This document shows positions 9,417 through 17,515 of a DNA stretch of 64,000 nucleotides, in pieces. Made by a program: the position numbers and the translations under genes. Under the pieces are notes generated by a model. The model saw only the letters and a program-made list of their open reading frames with translations, searched no databases and was not told the DNA's origin. The DNA is taken from assembly GCA_035651995.1 (NCBI GenBank), contig DASRER010000012.1, forward strand, positions 33,362-97,361, read 5' to 3'. Every line of letters begins with the position of its first letter. Within the stretch, counting starts at the first letter, position 1. This stretch comes from Terriglobales bacterium. GTDB lineage: Bacteria; Acidobacteriota; Terriglobia; Terriglobales; Acidobacteriaceae.

Positions 9417-9447
9417 TCTTCGGTCGTTGGTCATCGGTGGTTGGCGA
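9417..9447 (+). repeat. Heptad repeat, inverse copy of the 8421-8452 family
   Basis: GGTCGTTGGTCATCGGTGG is the reverse-complement style of the GACGACC heptads at 8421-8452. It lies between the stop of the cytochrome b C-terminal gene and the Shine-Dalgarno of the multihaem gene. Confidence 0.6.
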
Positions 9448-9472
9448 ATCGCTTGCCTGGAGGAACCGCGTA

Positions 9473-12400
9473 GTGCCGGAGAACCAAATTCCCGAGCAGG
9501 ACCCGATCGTCAGCAAGTCGTACGCGCTGCACTACCTGGTGGCGGCGGTGCTGCTGATCGGCACGCTGTTCTGGGCGCTGTGGGACGAGGCATACGGGCA
9601 GCGTCCGTGGAAGTTCTACCAGAGCGAGTTCAAGAAGCGTTACACGGCGTTCCTGGCCACGGCGCGCTCGCAATCGGAGGCGTCAACGAAGGAGATCGCT
9701 TCCAGCGGCGAGTACCAGAAGCTGGAAGAAGAGGCCAAGGCCGCGAAAGACGCCTCTCGCCCGCACGAGACGGAGATCCAGAAGAAGATCGCCGACGTTG
9801 ACCGCCGCATGGCCGTCGTCCTGGCGCTGTACACCGACGTGAAGGCGCGCATTGGCGCCGACACCTACAGCGTGGAGAGCGGCACCTTCGATCCCGATAC
9901 CTCGCGCGTGGAAAAAGACCACGACAAAGAAGTCAAAGAGCTGGAGAAGAAGAAGAGCGAGCCCCGGTACACCATCGACCTGCCCGATGAAAAGGGCAAG
10001 AAGTACAGCTACAACCAACTGGAAGAGAAATATCTCGACCTGAAGAACCAGAAGGCGGCGCTCGTCAACGAACTGGCTGAGGCGCAGAAGGCGTGGAAAG
10101 AGCTGGAGGCCAGGCGCGACGCCTATCTCACCGATCACATGGTGAGCCTGTCTCCGGCGGCGCTCAAGGGCCTGCGCGACAAGTACGCCACCTGGGACCC
10201 GCAAATCCGGCAGATCAACGTAGCCGACGCCAACATCGTGGACCGGTGCGAATCCTGCCACATGGGCGTCCGCGAGCCGGTCACGCTGACTGCGGCATCG
10301 CTCACGCCCAAGGGCGCCAAGAAGCCGGACAAGTACGCCGTAGCCTTCGTCAGCCATCCGGACAAAGAGCTGTTGCAGATGCACGATCCGGAGAAGTTTG
10401 GCTGCTCGCCGTGTCACCAAGGCAACGGGCGCGCGACCACCAGCGTGGAGAAGGCGCACGGCAATTACGAGCACTGGCTGTGGCCGCTGTTCAAGAAGGA
10501 GAACATTCAGGCGGGATGCCAGCTCTGCCACTCGGCGGATGCGTACCTGGCGGCGCCGGCGACCGACGTCATTAATGAAGGCAAGTTCCTGTTCCGGCTG
10601 CGCGGCTGCAACGGCTGCCATCGCTATGAGAACTACGACAGGGAGCCGGAAGACCTGCTGACCGTGGCGCAGCAGATCAAGCAGCTCGAGGCGCAGCAGA
10701 AGGAAAACCTGCACCAGGCATCGATCTTGAACAAGCAGGCCGACGCCGCCCCCGACCAGACCGAAGCGAACCGGCTGAACCAGAAGGCCGAGGCTCTGCG
10801 CGTCGCCAACAGCAAGCTGGCCGGACGCATCGAGCAGCTCGACCTGCAGTCGAAGAGTTTGCTGCAGGACATGAAGAAGATTGGCCCGAACCTGAAAGAG
10901 GTCCGCGCCAAGCTGAACAAGAACTGGATTCCGGTGTGGCTGCACAAGCCGACGGACTTCCGTCCCACGACGAAGATGCCGAACTTCCGCCTGAGCGATG
11001 ACCAGGTGAAGCAGATTTCGGCGTTCATCTGGCAGAACGGGCTCAGGGACCAGGTTCCCGCGGCCAAGCCCGGCAACGCGGCGCACGGGCAGGAGCTGTT
11101 CGAAACTCGCGGCTGCCTTGGCTGCCACTCCATGGGCGAGGGCGACGACAAGGAAGGCGGCGTCTTTGCCGCAAACCTGAGCCGCGTGGGCGAAAAGGTC
11201 AACTACAACTACCTGGTCAGCTGGATCCACAACCCGCGGCACCGGCTGCGTCCCTATTGTCCGTATGAGAAGAAGGACATCGGGCCTGAGGACTACGCCA
11301 AGAAGGGCCTGCCGTACGTCTACGACCTGGAACACACGCAGTGTCCGAACGACGGCCACGAGCTGCAAGTGCAGCAGATGACGCCGATGCCGATCCTGCG
11401 CCTGAGCCAGACCGACGCGGAAGACATCGCGACATACCTGATGTCGAAGAAGCGCAAGGAGCCCGCCGACTACGCCGAAGCCGCCTTCATGGATGATCCG
11501 AAGATGGCCGAGCAGGGCAAGGTGTGGGTGCGGCACTTCGGCTGCGCAGGCTGCCATGAGATCAGCGGCATGGAGGACGAGGGCCGCATCGGAACGGAAC
11601 TGACGGCGGAAGGGTCGAAGCCGATCGAGCGCCTGGACTTCGCGCTGCTCACGCAGCCGGCTGAAACGGGCGGCAAGGACCCGATCGACGATCCGGCAAT
11701 CCCGGACAGCAAGGAGCTGCTGGCGCGGCTGCCGAACGGACCGGCGAAGGGCCCGTGGTACGACCACAAGGGCTTCTTCGAGCACAAGCTGGCCATGCCC
11801 AACATCTTCGACAAGGGCAAGGTGAAGGGCCCGACCGAAGCGCTGCGCATGCCCGATCCCCACCTGGAGAAGGAGCAGATCAGGGCGCTGGTCACGTTCC
11901 TGCTCGGCAGCCAGGACACATCGCTGCCGGCAAACTACCAGTACAAGCCGGAAGACCAGCGGCGCGACATCCAGGAAGGCTGGTGGATTGTCCGCAAGTA
12001 CAACTGCATGGGCTGCCACCAGTTCACACCCGGGCAGGCGACGATCCTGGAGACGCTGCCCCAGTATCGCGACGCCAAGGAAAAACTGCCGCCCAAGCTC
12101 CTGACCGAGGGCGCGCGCGTCGATCCCGAGTGGCTGCTGCGCTTCCTCTCGAACCCGGCGCTGAGCACGACAGACACGAACCGCAACGGTGTGCGCCCGT
12201 ATCTCGCCGTGCGCATGCCGACGTTCAACTTCTCGCCCAACGAGCTGCGCAAGCTGGTGCGCTTCTTCCAGGCGCTCTCGCAGCAGCCGCAGCCCTATAT
12301 CCCGCAGAAGATGGCGGGGCTGACGGGCAAGGAGATGGAGATGGGCCGCAGCCTGTTCTCCAGCGCGGCGGCGCCCTGCCTGAAGTGCCACGCGACGGGC

Positions 12401-12763
12401 GATCCGAACCACGACAAGACGGCGACCGCGCCCAACTTCCTGCTGGCGAAAGAGCGCCTGAAGCCGGGCTGGACCGAGCGCTGGATCATTGATCCGCAGA
12501 GCATCTCGCCGGGCACGGCGATGCCCTCGAACCTGTTCCGGCAGGAGAACGGGCATTGGGTGTTCAACGGACCCACCCCACCCACGTTCCAGGGCTACGA
12601 CCAGGACCACACCAAGCTGCTGGTGCGCTATATCTTTGAGCTAACGCCCCAGGAGCAGCGCGCCGTAGCCGGGCGCATGGGACGAGGAACAGCGGCGCTG
12701 GCGCCCAGGCCGCGGAACAATGCGGCGCGAAGCGGGGCGCCGGGTTCGACCGGCGGGCGGTGA
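9473..12763 (+). CDS. Membrane-anchored octahaem cytochrome c subunit of the bc complex
   Basis: 1096 aa. Eight CxxCH c-haem sites start at residues 259, 311, 349, 379, 548, 691, 845 and 969 (CESCH, CSPCH, CQLCH, CNGCH, CLGCH, CAGCH, CMGCH, CLKCH). One N-terminal hydrophobic segment (about 17-40) anchors it, with the rest in the periplasm. Charged helical regions, probably coiled coil, lie at about 60-245 and 390-475. The C-terminal modules around haems 5-8 resemble monohaem cytochrome c domains. It presumably takes electrons from the Rieske/cytochrome b proteins in place of cytochrome c1. The GTG at 9473 has GGAGGA at 9459-9464; an upstream in-frame GTG at 9437 lies in a repeat. Confidence 0.92.
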   Translation: MPENQIPEQDPIVSKSYALHYLVAAVLLIGTLFWALWDEAYGQRPWKFYQSEFKKRYTAFLATARSQSEASTKEIASSGEYQKLEEEAKAAKDASRPHETEIQKKIADVDRRMAVVLALYTDVKARIGADTYSVESGTFDPDTSRVEKDHDKEVKELEKKKSEPRYTIDLPDEKGKKYSYNQLEEKYLDLKNQKAALVNELAEAQKAWKELEARRDAYLTDHMVSLSPAALKGLRDKYATWDPQIRQINVADANIVDRCESCHMGVREPVTLTAASLTPKGAKKPDKYAVAFVSHPDKELLQMHDPEKFGCSPCHQGNGRATTSVEKAHGNYEHWLWPLFKKENIQAGCQLCHSADAYLAAPATDVINEGKFLFRLRGCNGCHRYENYDREPEDLLTVAQQIKQLEAQQKENLHQASILNKQADAAPDQTEANRLNQKAEALRVANSKLAGRIEQLDLQSKSLLQDMKKIGPNLKEVRAKLNKNWIPVWLHKPTDFRPTTKMPNFRLSDDQVKQISAFIWQNGLRDQVPAAKPGNAAHGQELFETRGCLGCHSMGEGDDKEGGVFAANLSRVGEKVNYNYLVSWIHNPRHRLRPYCPYEKKDIGPEDYAKKGLPYVYDLEHTQCPNDGHELQVQQMTPMPILRLSQTDAEDIATYLMSKKRKEPADYAEAAFMDDPKMAEQGKVWVRHFGCAGCHEISGMEDEGRIGTELTAEGSKPIERLDFALLTQPAETGGKDPIDDPAIPDSKELLARLPNGPAKGPWYDHKGFFEHKLAMPNIFDKGKVKGPTEALRMPDPHLEKEQIRALVTFLLGSQDTSLPANYQYKPEDQRRDIQEGWWIVRKYNCMGCHQFTPGQATILETLPQYRDAKEKLPPKLLTEGARVDPEWLLRFLSNPALSTTDTNRNGVRPYLAVRMPTFNFSPNELRKLVRFFQALSQQPQPYIPQKMAGLTGKEMEMGRSLFSSAAAPCLKCHATGDPNHDKTATAPNFLLAKERLKPGWTERWIIDPQSISPGTAMPSNLFRQENGHWVFNGPTPPTFQGYDQDHTKLLVRYIFELTPQEQRAVAGRMGRGTAALAPRPRNNAARSGAPGSTGGR

Positions 12764-12780
12764 TTTCCAACTCTAGATAA

Positions 12781-12821
12781 CCCCAGGTTCGCGCCGCAAA
12801 CGACGCGGCGCGAACCTGGGG
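12781..12821. terminator. 17-bp hairpin between convergent genes
   Basis: A perfect inverted repeat of 17 bp (12781-12797 and 12805-12821) with a 7-nt loop lies between the stops of two convergent genes. No T-tract follows on either strand, so it may be a bidirectional transcript-end structure rather than a classic intrinsic terminator. Confidence 0.55.
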
Positions 12822-12839
12822 CACGCTCCTGGACCCTGC

Positions 12840-13331
12840 CTACTTCTTCCCTGCTTGTTGCCGCGGACGCTGCTTGGCTGAGACTGCGCGGATGATGAGC
12901 TTGCCGCGTCGGCTCGCCGGAAGCGGCGCCCGCGAGGCCGCCACTGAGGCGGCGATGAGACCTTCCACCTCCGGACGCTGCAGGACCGCGGCCGAATCCA
13001 GGCGAATGAAGCGCGTCTGCTTGCCTGAACCGAGCAGCAGTTGGTGCGGATCGGGCAACTTCGCGCCGTGGATGAAGCACAGTCCCACGCCGCTCGCGCC
13101 GGCCGCGATCGAGAGAATGGCATCGGCCGGGCGTTCGGTTGGGCAGTAGCCGATCACGAAGAAGTTGTAGTTGTCGTAGACGAGTTCGTTCGCCCCCGGA
13201 AGCCGCTTGCGAAGGGCCTTGCGGACCGAACGGATCAGCTTTTGCTTGTTTGCGTCGAACTTGCGGATGAACGCGGCGAGCTGGGCTTCGGCGGCGGTCC
13301 TCGGCAAAGGCTTGGCGGTCGTACTCGGCAT
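12840..13331 (-). CDS. DUF1801 (YdhG-like) family protein
   Basis: 163 aa. The pattern of an N-terminal helical part followed by LVYDNYNFFVIGYCPTERP, then ILSIAAGASGVGLCFIHG and LLLGSGKQTRFIRLDS, matches the DUF1801/YdhG fold, whose biochemical role is not established. The ATG at 13331 gives MPSTTAKPL; an upstream ATG at 13388 would add 19 residues without family support. The Lys/Arg-rich C-terminus (SAKQRPRQQAGKK) is typical of the group. It converges on the multihaem cytochrome gene and diverges from the cupredoxin-like lipoprotein. Confidence 0.7.
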   Translation of the reverse strand: MPSTTAKPLPRTAAEAQLAAFIRKFDANKQKLIRSVRKALRKRLPGANELVYDNYNFFVIGYCPTERPADAILSIAAGASGVGLCFIHGAKLPDPHQLLLGSGKQTRFIRLDSAAVLQRPEVEGLIAASVAASRAPLPASRRGKLIIRAVSAKQRPRQQAGKK

Positions 13332-13445
13332 CGTCTTCCCGCGAATGGCCCGGCATTCTACTCCGCCACTGGTCGAAGTCGGCCGCATCGCAGAAGCGCG
13401 GGCGTGGCCGCTTGCGTCCAGACGCTCCGGTATGGGCTGTCACAC

Positions 13446-13475
13446 TTGGCAGCGCGCGGCGCTGCGCGGTAACAT
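13446..13475 (+). promoter_or_regulatory. Candidate sigma-70-type promoter for the cupredoxin-like lipoprotein
   Basis: TTGGCA (13446-13451) and TAACAT (13470-13475) are separated by 18 bases, about 45 bases before the gene's AAAGGTG Shine-Dalgarno. This is prediction by eye only. Confidence 0.35.
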
Positions 13476-13521
13476 GTACTGTTTTGTCCGGACCAATACT
13501 TCCCTACTGAAAGGTGCAGCG

Positions 13522-14334
13522 ATGATGAAATCCCTCAAGAGAACGTGGCTGGCGCCCGTGCTGGCGTTGGCTGTCCTCTTCGTGCTGGCGGGCTGTAGCA
13601 AGAAGGAAGAAGCCGCATCGTCGAACGAAGAGGCGGCTTCGCCGGCGGCGCCGAAGGCGGCTGCCACTCCGATTGACAAGAGCACCGTCGGCTCGGTGAG
13701 CGGCACCGTGAAGTACGACGGCGTCAAACCCAAGGCCGCCAAGATCGACATGAGCCAGGACCCGGCCTGCAAGGGCGACAACACCGCCGAAACCGTGGTC
13801 GGCGACGACGGCGATCTGGCCAACGTGTTCGTCTACGTGAAGGACGGCCTTGGCGACCGCACATTCGCGGCGCCAACTACTCCCGTGGAGCTCGATCAGC
13901 AGGGCTGCCGCTACCATCCGCACGTGCTCGGCGTGATGACCGGCCAGACGGTGAAGATCGTGAACAGCGATCCCACCACGCACAACATCCATCCCACGCC
14001 GGCGAACAACCGCGAGTGGAACGAATCGCAGCCGCCCAAGGGCGCTGCGCTGGAGAAGACCTTCGCCCGCGAAGAGATCATGCTCCCGGTGAAGTGCAAC
14101 CAGCATCCGTGGATGAAGATGTACCTGAACGTGGTCAAGAGCCCGTACTTCGCCGTGACCGACAAGGACGGCAAATACGAGCTGAAGGACCTGCCTCCCG
14201 GTGATTACACCATTGCGTTCGTCCACGAGAAGCTGGGTGAGCAGACGCAGAAGGTGACGGTCGGCCCGAAGGAGTCGAAGACCGTGGACCAGACCTTTAA
14301 GGCAGGCGGCGCGGCCGGAGCGGGATCGTTGTAA
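13522..14334 (+). CDS. Lipoprotein with cupredoxin-like and carboxypeptidase-regulatory-like segments
   Basis: 270 aa. A signal peptide ends in the lipobox VLAGCSKKEE (Cys about residue 24), so it is a lipoprotein. A low-complexity Ala/Ser linker follows. The middle has VKIVNSDPTTHNIHPTP and VKCNQHPWMKMYLNVV, an arrangement of His, Cys and Met suggesting a plastocyanin-like copper site. The C-terminal DKDGKYELKDLPPGDYTI is a CarboxypepD_reg/Cna-B-like strand pattern. Upstream of ctaA, it could carry electrons or copper at the oxidase, but that is inference. ATG 13522 (or the next ATG, 13525) follows AAAGGTG. An intrinsic terminator follows its stop. Confidence 0.8.
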   Translation: MMKSLKRTWLAPVLALAVLFVLAGCSKKEEAASSNEEAASPAAPKAAATPIDKSTVGSVSGTVKYDGVKPKAAKIDMSQDPACKGDNTAETVVGDDGDLANVFVYVKDGLGDRTFAAPTTPVELDQQGCRYHPHVLGVMTGQTVKIVNSDPTTHNIHPTPANNREWNESQPPKGAALEKTFAREEIMLPVKCNQHPWMKMYLNVVKSPYFAVTDKDGKYELKDLPPGDYTIAFVHEKLGEQTQKVTVGPKESKTVDQTFKAGGAAGAGSL

Positions 14335-14375
14335 GGACCCCGTCGTTGGCCCTTGCTCGTCGGCCAAGAGCCTGG

Positions 14376-14405
14376 ACCCTGCGAGACGCGCTCTCGCAGG
14401 GTTTT
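14376..14405 (+). terminator. Rho-independent terminator after the lipoprotein gene
   Basis: Perfect 11-bp stem (14376-14386 with 14392-14402), a CGCGC loop and a TTTT run. It separates the lipoprotein gene from ctaA and bears on the ctaA start. Confidence 0.85.
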
Positions 14406-14447
14406 CTGCTTTTGGCCGGGGGCCGACGGCCGGCGACGCCTTTCTGC

Positions 14448-14453
14448 TACAAT
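14448..14453 (+). promoter_or_regulatory. Candidate -10 element for ctaA
   Basis: TACAAT lies downstream of the terminator and 20 bases before the AAGGAG (14473-14478) that precedes the predicted CTG start. No good -35 box was seen. Confidence 0.3.
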
Positions 14454-14487
14454 TCTGCGTTCGCGGCGACCCCAAGGAGCTACAACC

Positions 14488-15423
14488 CTGCCTTCCGCTT
14501 ACAACCCAGCGCATCACCGGTTCTGCGTGTTTTTGGCCGTGACTACTCTCTGCCTCATCATTGCCGGCGCGCTCGTTACCAGCAACGACGCGGGACTGGC
14601 AGTGCCCGACTGGCCCACATCATTCGGCTCGCTGGTTCGCATTCCGCCCATGGTCGGCGGAGTGAAGTTCGAGCACGGACATCGCATGCTGGCCGAGTTC
14701 GTTGGACTGCTCACCATCGTGCTGGCGGTATGGACGTCTCGCGTGGAGCGCCGCTCCTGGATGCGTAAGCTGGGCTGGACGGCCCTGGCGCTGGTGATCA
14801 CACAAGGCATTCTGGGCGGAATCACGGTAAAGTTTTTCCTGCCACCCTGGGTTTCAACGGCGCACGCGACGCTGGCGCAGACGTTTTTCTGTCTTACCGT
14901 GGCACTCGCGTTGTTTACCAGCCGCCGATGGATCGAGTATCCCGGCGGCAGTTTTGTGGATCACGGACATCCTTCGGTGCGCACGCTCACGCTGCTGGCG
15001 GCGAGCGCGGTGTACGTGCAGCTCATCCTGGGCGCCGCCTTCCGCCACTCGGGATTGAAGCTGCTGCCGCACCTGCTGAGCGCGGTCGTGGTTACCGTGC
15101 TGGTGATCTGGACGGTCACGCGCGTGCTGAGCGGGTTTTCGGCGCTGGCTGAGCTGCGGCGTCCGGCGCAAGCGCTGCTCGGCGTGTTGCTGTTGCAGCT
15201 CGCGCTCGGCTTTGCCGCGTACCTCACGCGCGTGGCCTGGAGCGGACACGAGCCGCAGCCGCAGCTGAACATGGTCGTGTCCACCGTAGCGCACGTGGCG
15301 GTGGGCGCGGTGATGCTGGCGACCACGATGGTGCTGGCCCTGGAGGCGCGGCACGTAAGCGCGTTCCTGTCGCGCGGCAATGTGATCGAGTTCCGCGGCG
15401 CGCGCAAGGCGGTGACGGCATGA
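14488..15423 (+). CDS. ctaA: Haem A synthase, CtaA/COX15 family
   Basis: 311 aa, polytopic. LVTSNDAGLAVPDWPTSFG and the haem-ligand region FEHGHRMLAEFVG are characteristic of COX15/CtaA. HATLAQTFFC and a C-terminal STVAHVAVGAVML supply further conserved histidines. The enzyme converts haem O to haem A in the cytoplasmic membrane. The start is probably the CTG at 14488, with AAGGAG at 14473-14478; the protein then begins before NPAHHRF, where the family starts. The in-frame codon at 14353 lies upstream of the terminator. GTG 14527 is possible but would cut into the first helix region. ATGA overlap with ctaB. Confidence 0.9.
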   Translation: MPSAYNPAHHRFCVFLAVTTLCLIIAGALVTSNDAGLAVPDWPTSFGSLVRIPPMVGGVKFEHGHRMLAEFVGLLTIVLAVWTSRVERRSWMRKLGWTALALVITQGILGGITVKFFLPPWVSTAHATLAQTFFCLTVALALFTSRRWIEYPGGSFVDHGHPSVRTLTLLAASAVYVQLILGAAFRHSGLKLLPHLLSAVVVTVLVIWTVTRVLSGFSALAELRRPAQALLGVLLLQLALGFAAYLTRVAWSGHEPQPQLNMVVSTVAHVAVGAVMLATTMVLALEARHVSAFLSRGNVIEFRGARKAVTA

Positions 15424-16400
15424 CGACGCTGCCGCAGCCGTTGACCGAAGCCGAAGCAGGATTGAAGAACGCCGTCGCGGGCGAGGGCGTCCGCGCCACA
15501 CAGGTGAACATACTGCGCTCGATCGCGGGCTACGCTGAGCTGACGAAAGTACGCGTCACATCGCTCGTCATGATGTCAGCGTGGTGCGGCTTCTACCTGG
15601 GCTCGCTGAAGTCGGGCGTGTCGTCCGTCTCCTGGACGCTGGTTCACGCCGTCCTGGGAATTGGTTTGGTCGCCGGCGGGACCGCCGCGCTGAACCAGGT
15701 GATTGAGCGCGACCTCGACGCGCTGATGCGGCGCACCAACCGGCGTCCGCTCCCGGCGGGACGCATGAGCGCGCGGCGTGCCGCGATTTTCGGCGCGGCG
15801 ACCACTCTCCTTGGAATTGCCTACCTGGCGCTGGCGACCAATGCGCTGACCGCGCTGCTCACCCTGGCCACGTCGGCCGCATATCTGGGCGCGTACACGC
15901 CGTTGAAACGCGTCTCGCCGTGGTGCACCTTCGTGGGCGCGTTCCCAGGCGCCATGCCGCCGGTGCTGGGCTGGACGGCGGCGCGCGGTTGGCTGGGATG
16001 GGAGCCGCTGGCGCTGTTCGCCATCCTGTGGGTGTGGCAGTTCCCGCACTTCCACTCCATCGCGTGGCTGTATCGCGAGGACTACGAGCGCGCCCGCATC
16101 CGCATGCTGCCGGTGGTGGAGCACGACGGGCGCTCCACGGCCCGCGAGATCATCCTGTACTCCCTGCTGCTGATTCCGGTGAGCGTGGCGCCGTCGCTGC
16201 TCGGCATGTCGGGCTGGATTTACGCCGGCGGCGCGCTGGCGTTGAGCGGCATCTTCTTCTGGACGGGAGCGCGGCTCGCGGCGCTGAAGGCGACGCCCGC
16301 CGAACCGCATTCCAAGACGCGAGCGCGTCATGTGCTTCAGGCCAGCGTCTTCTATCTGCCGCTGCTGTTCGGGCTGCTGATGCTGAGTGCCACGCCGTAG
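15420..16400 (+). CDS. ctaB: Protohaem IX farnesyltransferase (haem O synthase)
   Basis: 326 aa. The UbiA-family prenyl-diphosphate motif is read in NQVIERDLDALMRRTNRRPL and the second conserved loop in FPHFHSIAWLYREDYERA. TELTKVRVTSLVMMSAWCGF-like sequence near the N-terminus is typical of CyoE/CtaB. It makes haem O from haem B and farnesyl diphosphate, feeding ctaA. The ATG overlaps the ctaA stop by four bases (ATGA), so the two are coupled. The hydrophilic 30-residue N-terminus is mildly long. Confidence 0.93.
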   Translation: MTTLPQPLTEAEAGLKNAVAGEGVRATQVNILRSIAGYAELTKVRVTSLVMMSAWCGFYLGSLKSGVSSVSWTLVHAVLGIGLVAGGTAALNQVIERDLDALMRRTNRRPLPAGRMSARRAAIFGAATTLLGIAYLALATNALTALLTLATSAAYLGAYTPLKRVSPWCTFVGAFPGAMPPVLGWTAARGWLGWEPLALFAILWVWQFPHFHSIAWLYREDYERARIRMLPVVEHDGRSTAREIILYSLLLIPVSVAPSLLGMSGWIYAGGALALSGIFFWTGARLAALKATPAEPHSKTRARHVLQASVFYLPLLFGLLMLSATP

Positions 16401-16413
16401 CCCCGGCTTTCCC

Positions 16414-17421
16414 ATGAATTCACAGCACGCCATCGTCGGCGACGCCGAACGCGGCGCAACGGCGCTGGCCGACGCGCAGCCGGTCATCTCCGTCGAGGGC
16501 CTGCGGCACAGCTACGGTGAGCGGACCGCGCTCAACGGCGTGACGTTCACGGTGCGGGCGGCGGAGACCTTCGGCCTGCTCGGCCCGAACGGCAGCGGCA
16601 AAACCACGCTCTTTCGCATTCTTTCCACGCTCATGCTGCCCAGCGGCGGGCGCGCGCTGGTGGCCGGGCACGACGTGGCGCGCCAGCCGATGGCGGTGCG
16701 GCGCTTGATCGGCGTGGTCCATCAGCAGCAGAGCATTGACGTCAAACTGACCGCGGCGGAAAACCTTCGCCACCAGGGACATCTCTACGGCCTGCGCGGC
16801 GCGGCGCTCGCGCGGCGCATCGAAGAGATGTTGCGGCGCGTGGGGCTCAGCGACCGCGCCAATGAGCGCGCCGAAAACTTTTCCGGTGGCATGCAGCGGC
16901 GGCTGGAGCTGGCGAAGGGCCTGCTGCATCGCCCGTCGGTATTGCTGCTCGACGAGCCTTCCACCGGGCTCGATCCCGGCGCGCGGCGCGACCTGTGGCT
17001 CTACCTCGAGACGCTGCGCTCGGAGGAGCAGGTCACGATCGTCCTGACCACGCACCTGATGGAAGAGGCCGAGCGCTGCCGTCGTTTGGCCATTGTGAAT
17101 CTGGGCGAGTTGGTGGCGCTGGGAACGCCGGCGGAACTGAAGCGCGAGATCGGCGGCGACGTGGTGTGGCTGGAGGCCGGGAACCCTGGCCGGGTCGCCG
17201 AGCAGATTGCGCGACGGTTTGGCGGGCATCCGGTGGTGATGGACGGCAAGGTGCGGCTGGAGATTGAGAACGGACATCGCTTCGTGACCGACGTGGTGGA
17301 GGCGTTTCCGGGCGAAATTCAATCGGTCTCGATCAGCAAGCCCACGCTGGAAGACGTGTTCATTCACCGCACCGGGCACAGATTTTGGAACGACACAGCT
17401 GCCACCGAGGTTGGCCGTTGA
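16414..17421 (+). CDS. ABC transporter ATP-binding protein
   Basis: 335 aa. Walker A GLLGPNGSGKTT, signature FSGGMQRRLELAKGL and Walker B VLLLDEPSTGLDP are intact, followed by TTHLMEEAERCRRL. It belongs to the ABC-2/DrrA-CcmA-like exporter ATPases. The preferred ATG is 16414; GTG 16387 in frame would overlap ctaB. It is 13 bases after ctaB and 95 bases before its permease. Position between ctaB and the DUF420 gene suggests a role linked to cytochrome oxidase maturation, but the substrate is unknown. Confidence 0.9.
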   Translation: MNSQHAIVGDAERGATALADAQPVISVEGLRHSYGERTALNGVTFTVRAAETFGLLGPNGSGKTTLFRILSTLMLPSGGRALVAGHDVARQPMAVRRLIGVVHQQQSIDVKLTAAENLRHQGHLYGLRGAALARRIEEMLRRVGLSDRANERAENFSGGMQRRLELAKGLLHRPSVLLLDEPSTGLDPGARRDLWLYLETLRSEEQVTIVLTTHLMEEAERCRRLAIVNLGELVALGTPAELKREIGGDVVWLEAGNPGRVAEQIARRFGGHPVVMDGKVRLEIENGHRFVTDVVEAFPGEIQSVSISKPTLEDVFIHRTGHRFWNDTAATEVGR

Positions 17422-17515
17422 GATCTTCCTCGCTCTTGGGCATTAGCTAAGAGCCAACAGCGCTCCGTCCGGCCAACATGCGCTCTCGCGATTCCATTTA
17501 CAATGGCAGGCAGAC

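Noticed and set aside
9683..12610. 975-codon open frame on the minus strand, opposite to the multihaem cytochrome gene
   Set aside because: High-GC shadow: the plus-strand frame has eight CxxCH sites and clear domain content, while the minus frame is Arg/Leu/Val-rich without recognisable motifs.
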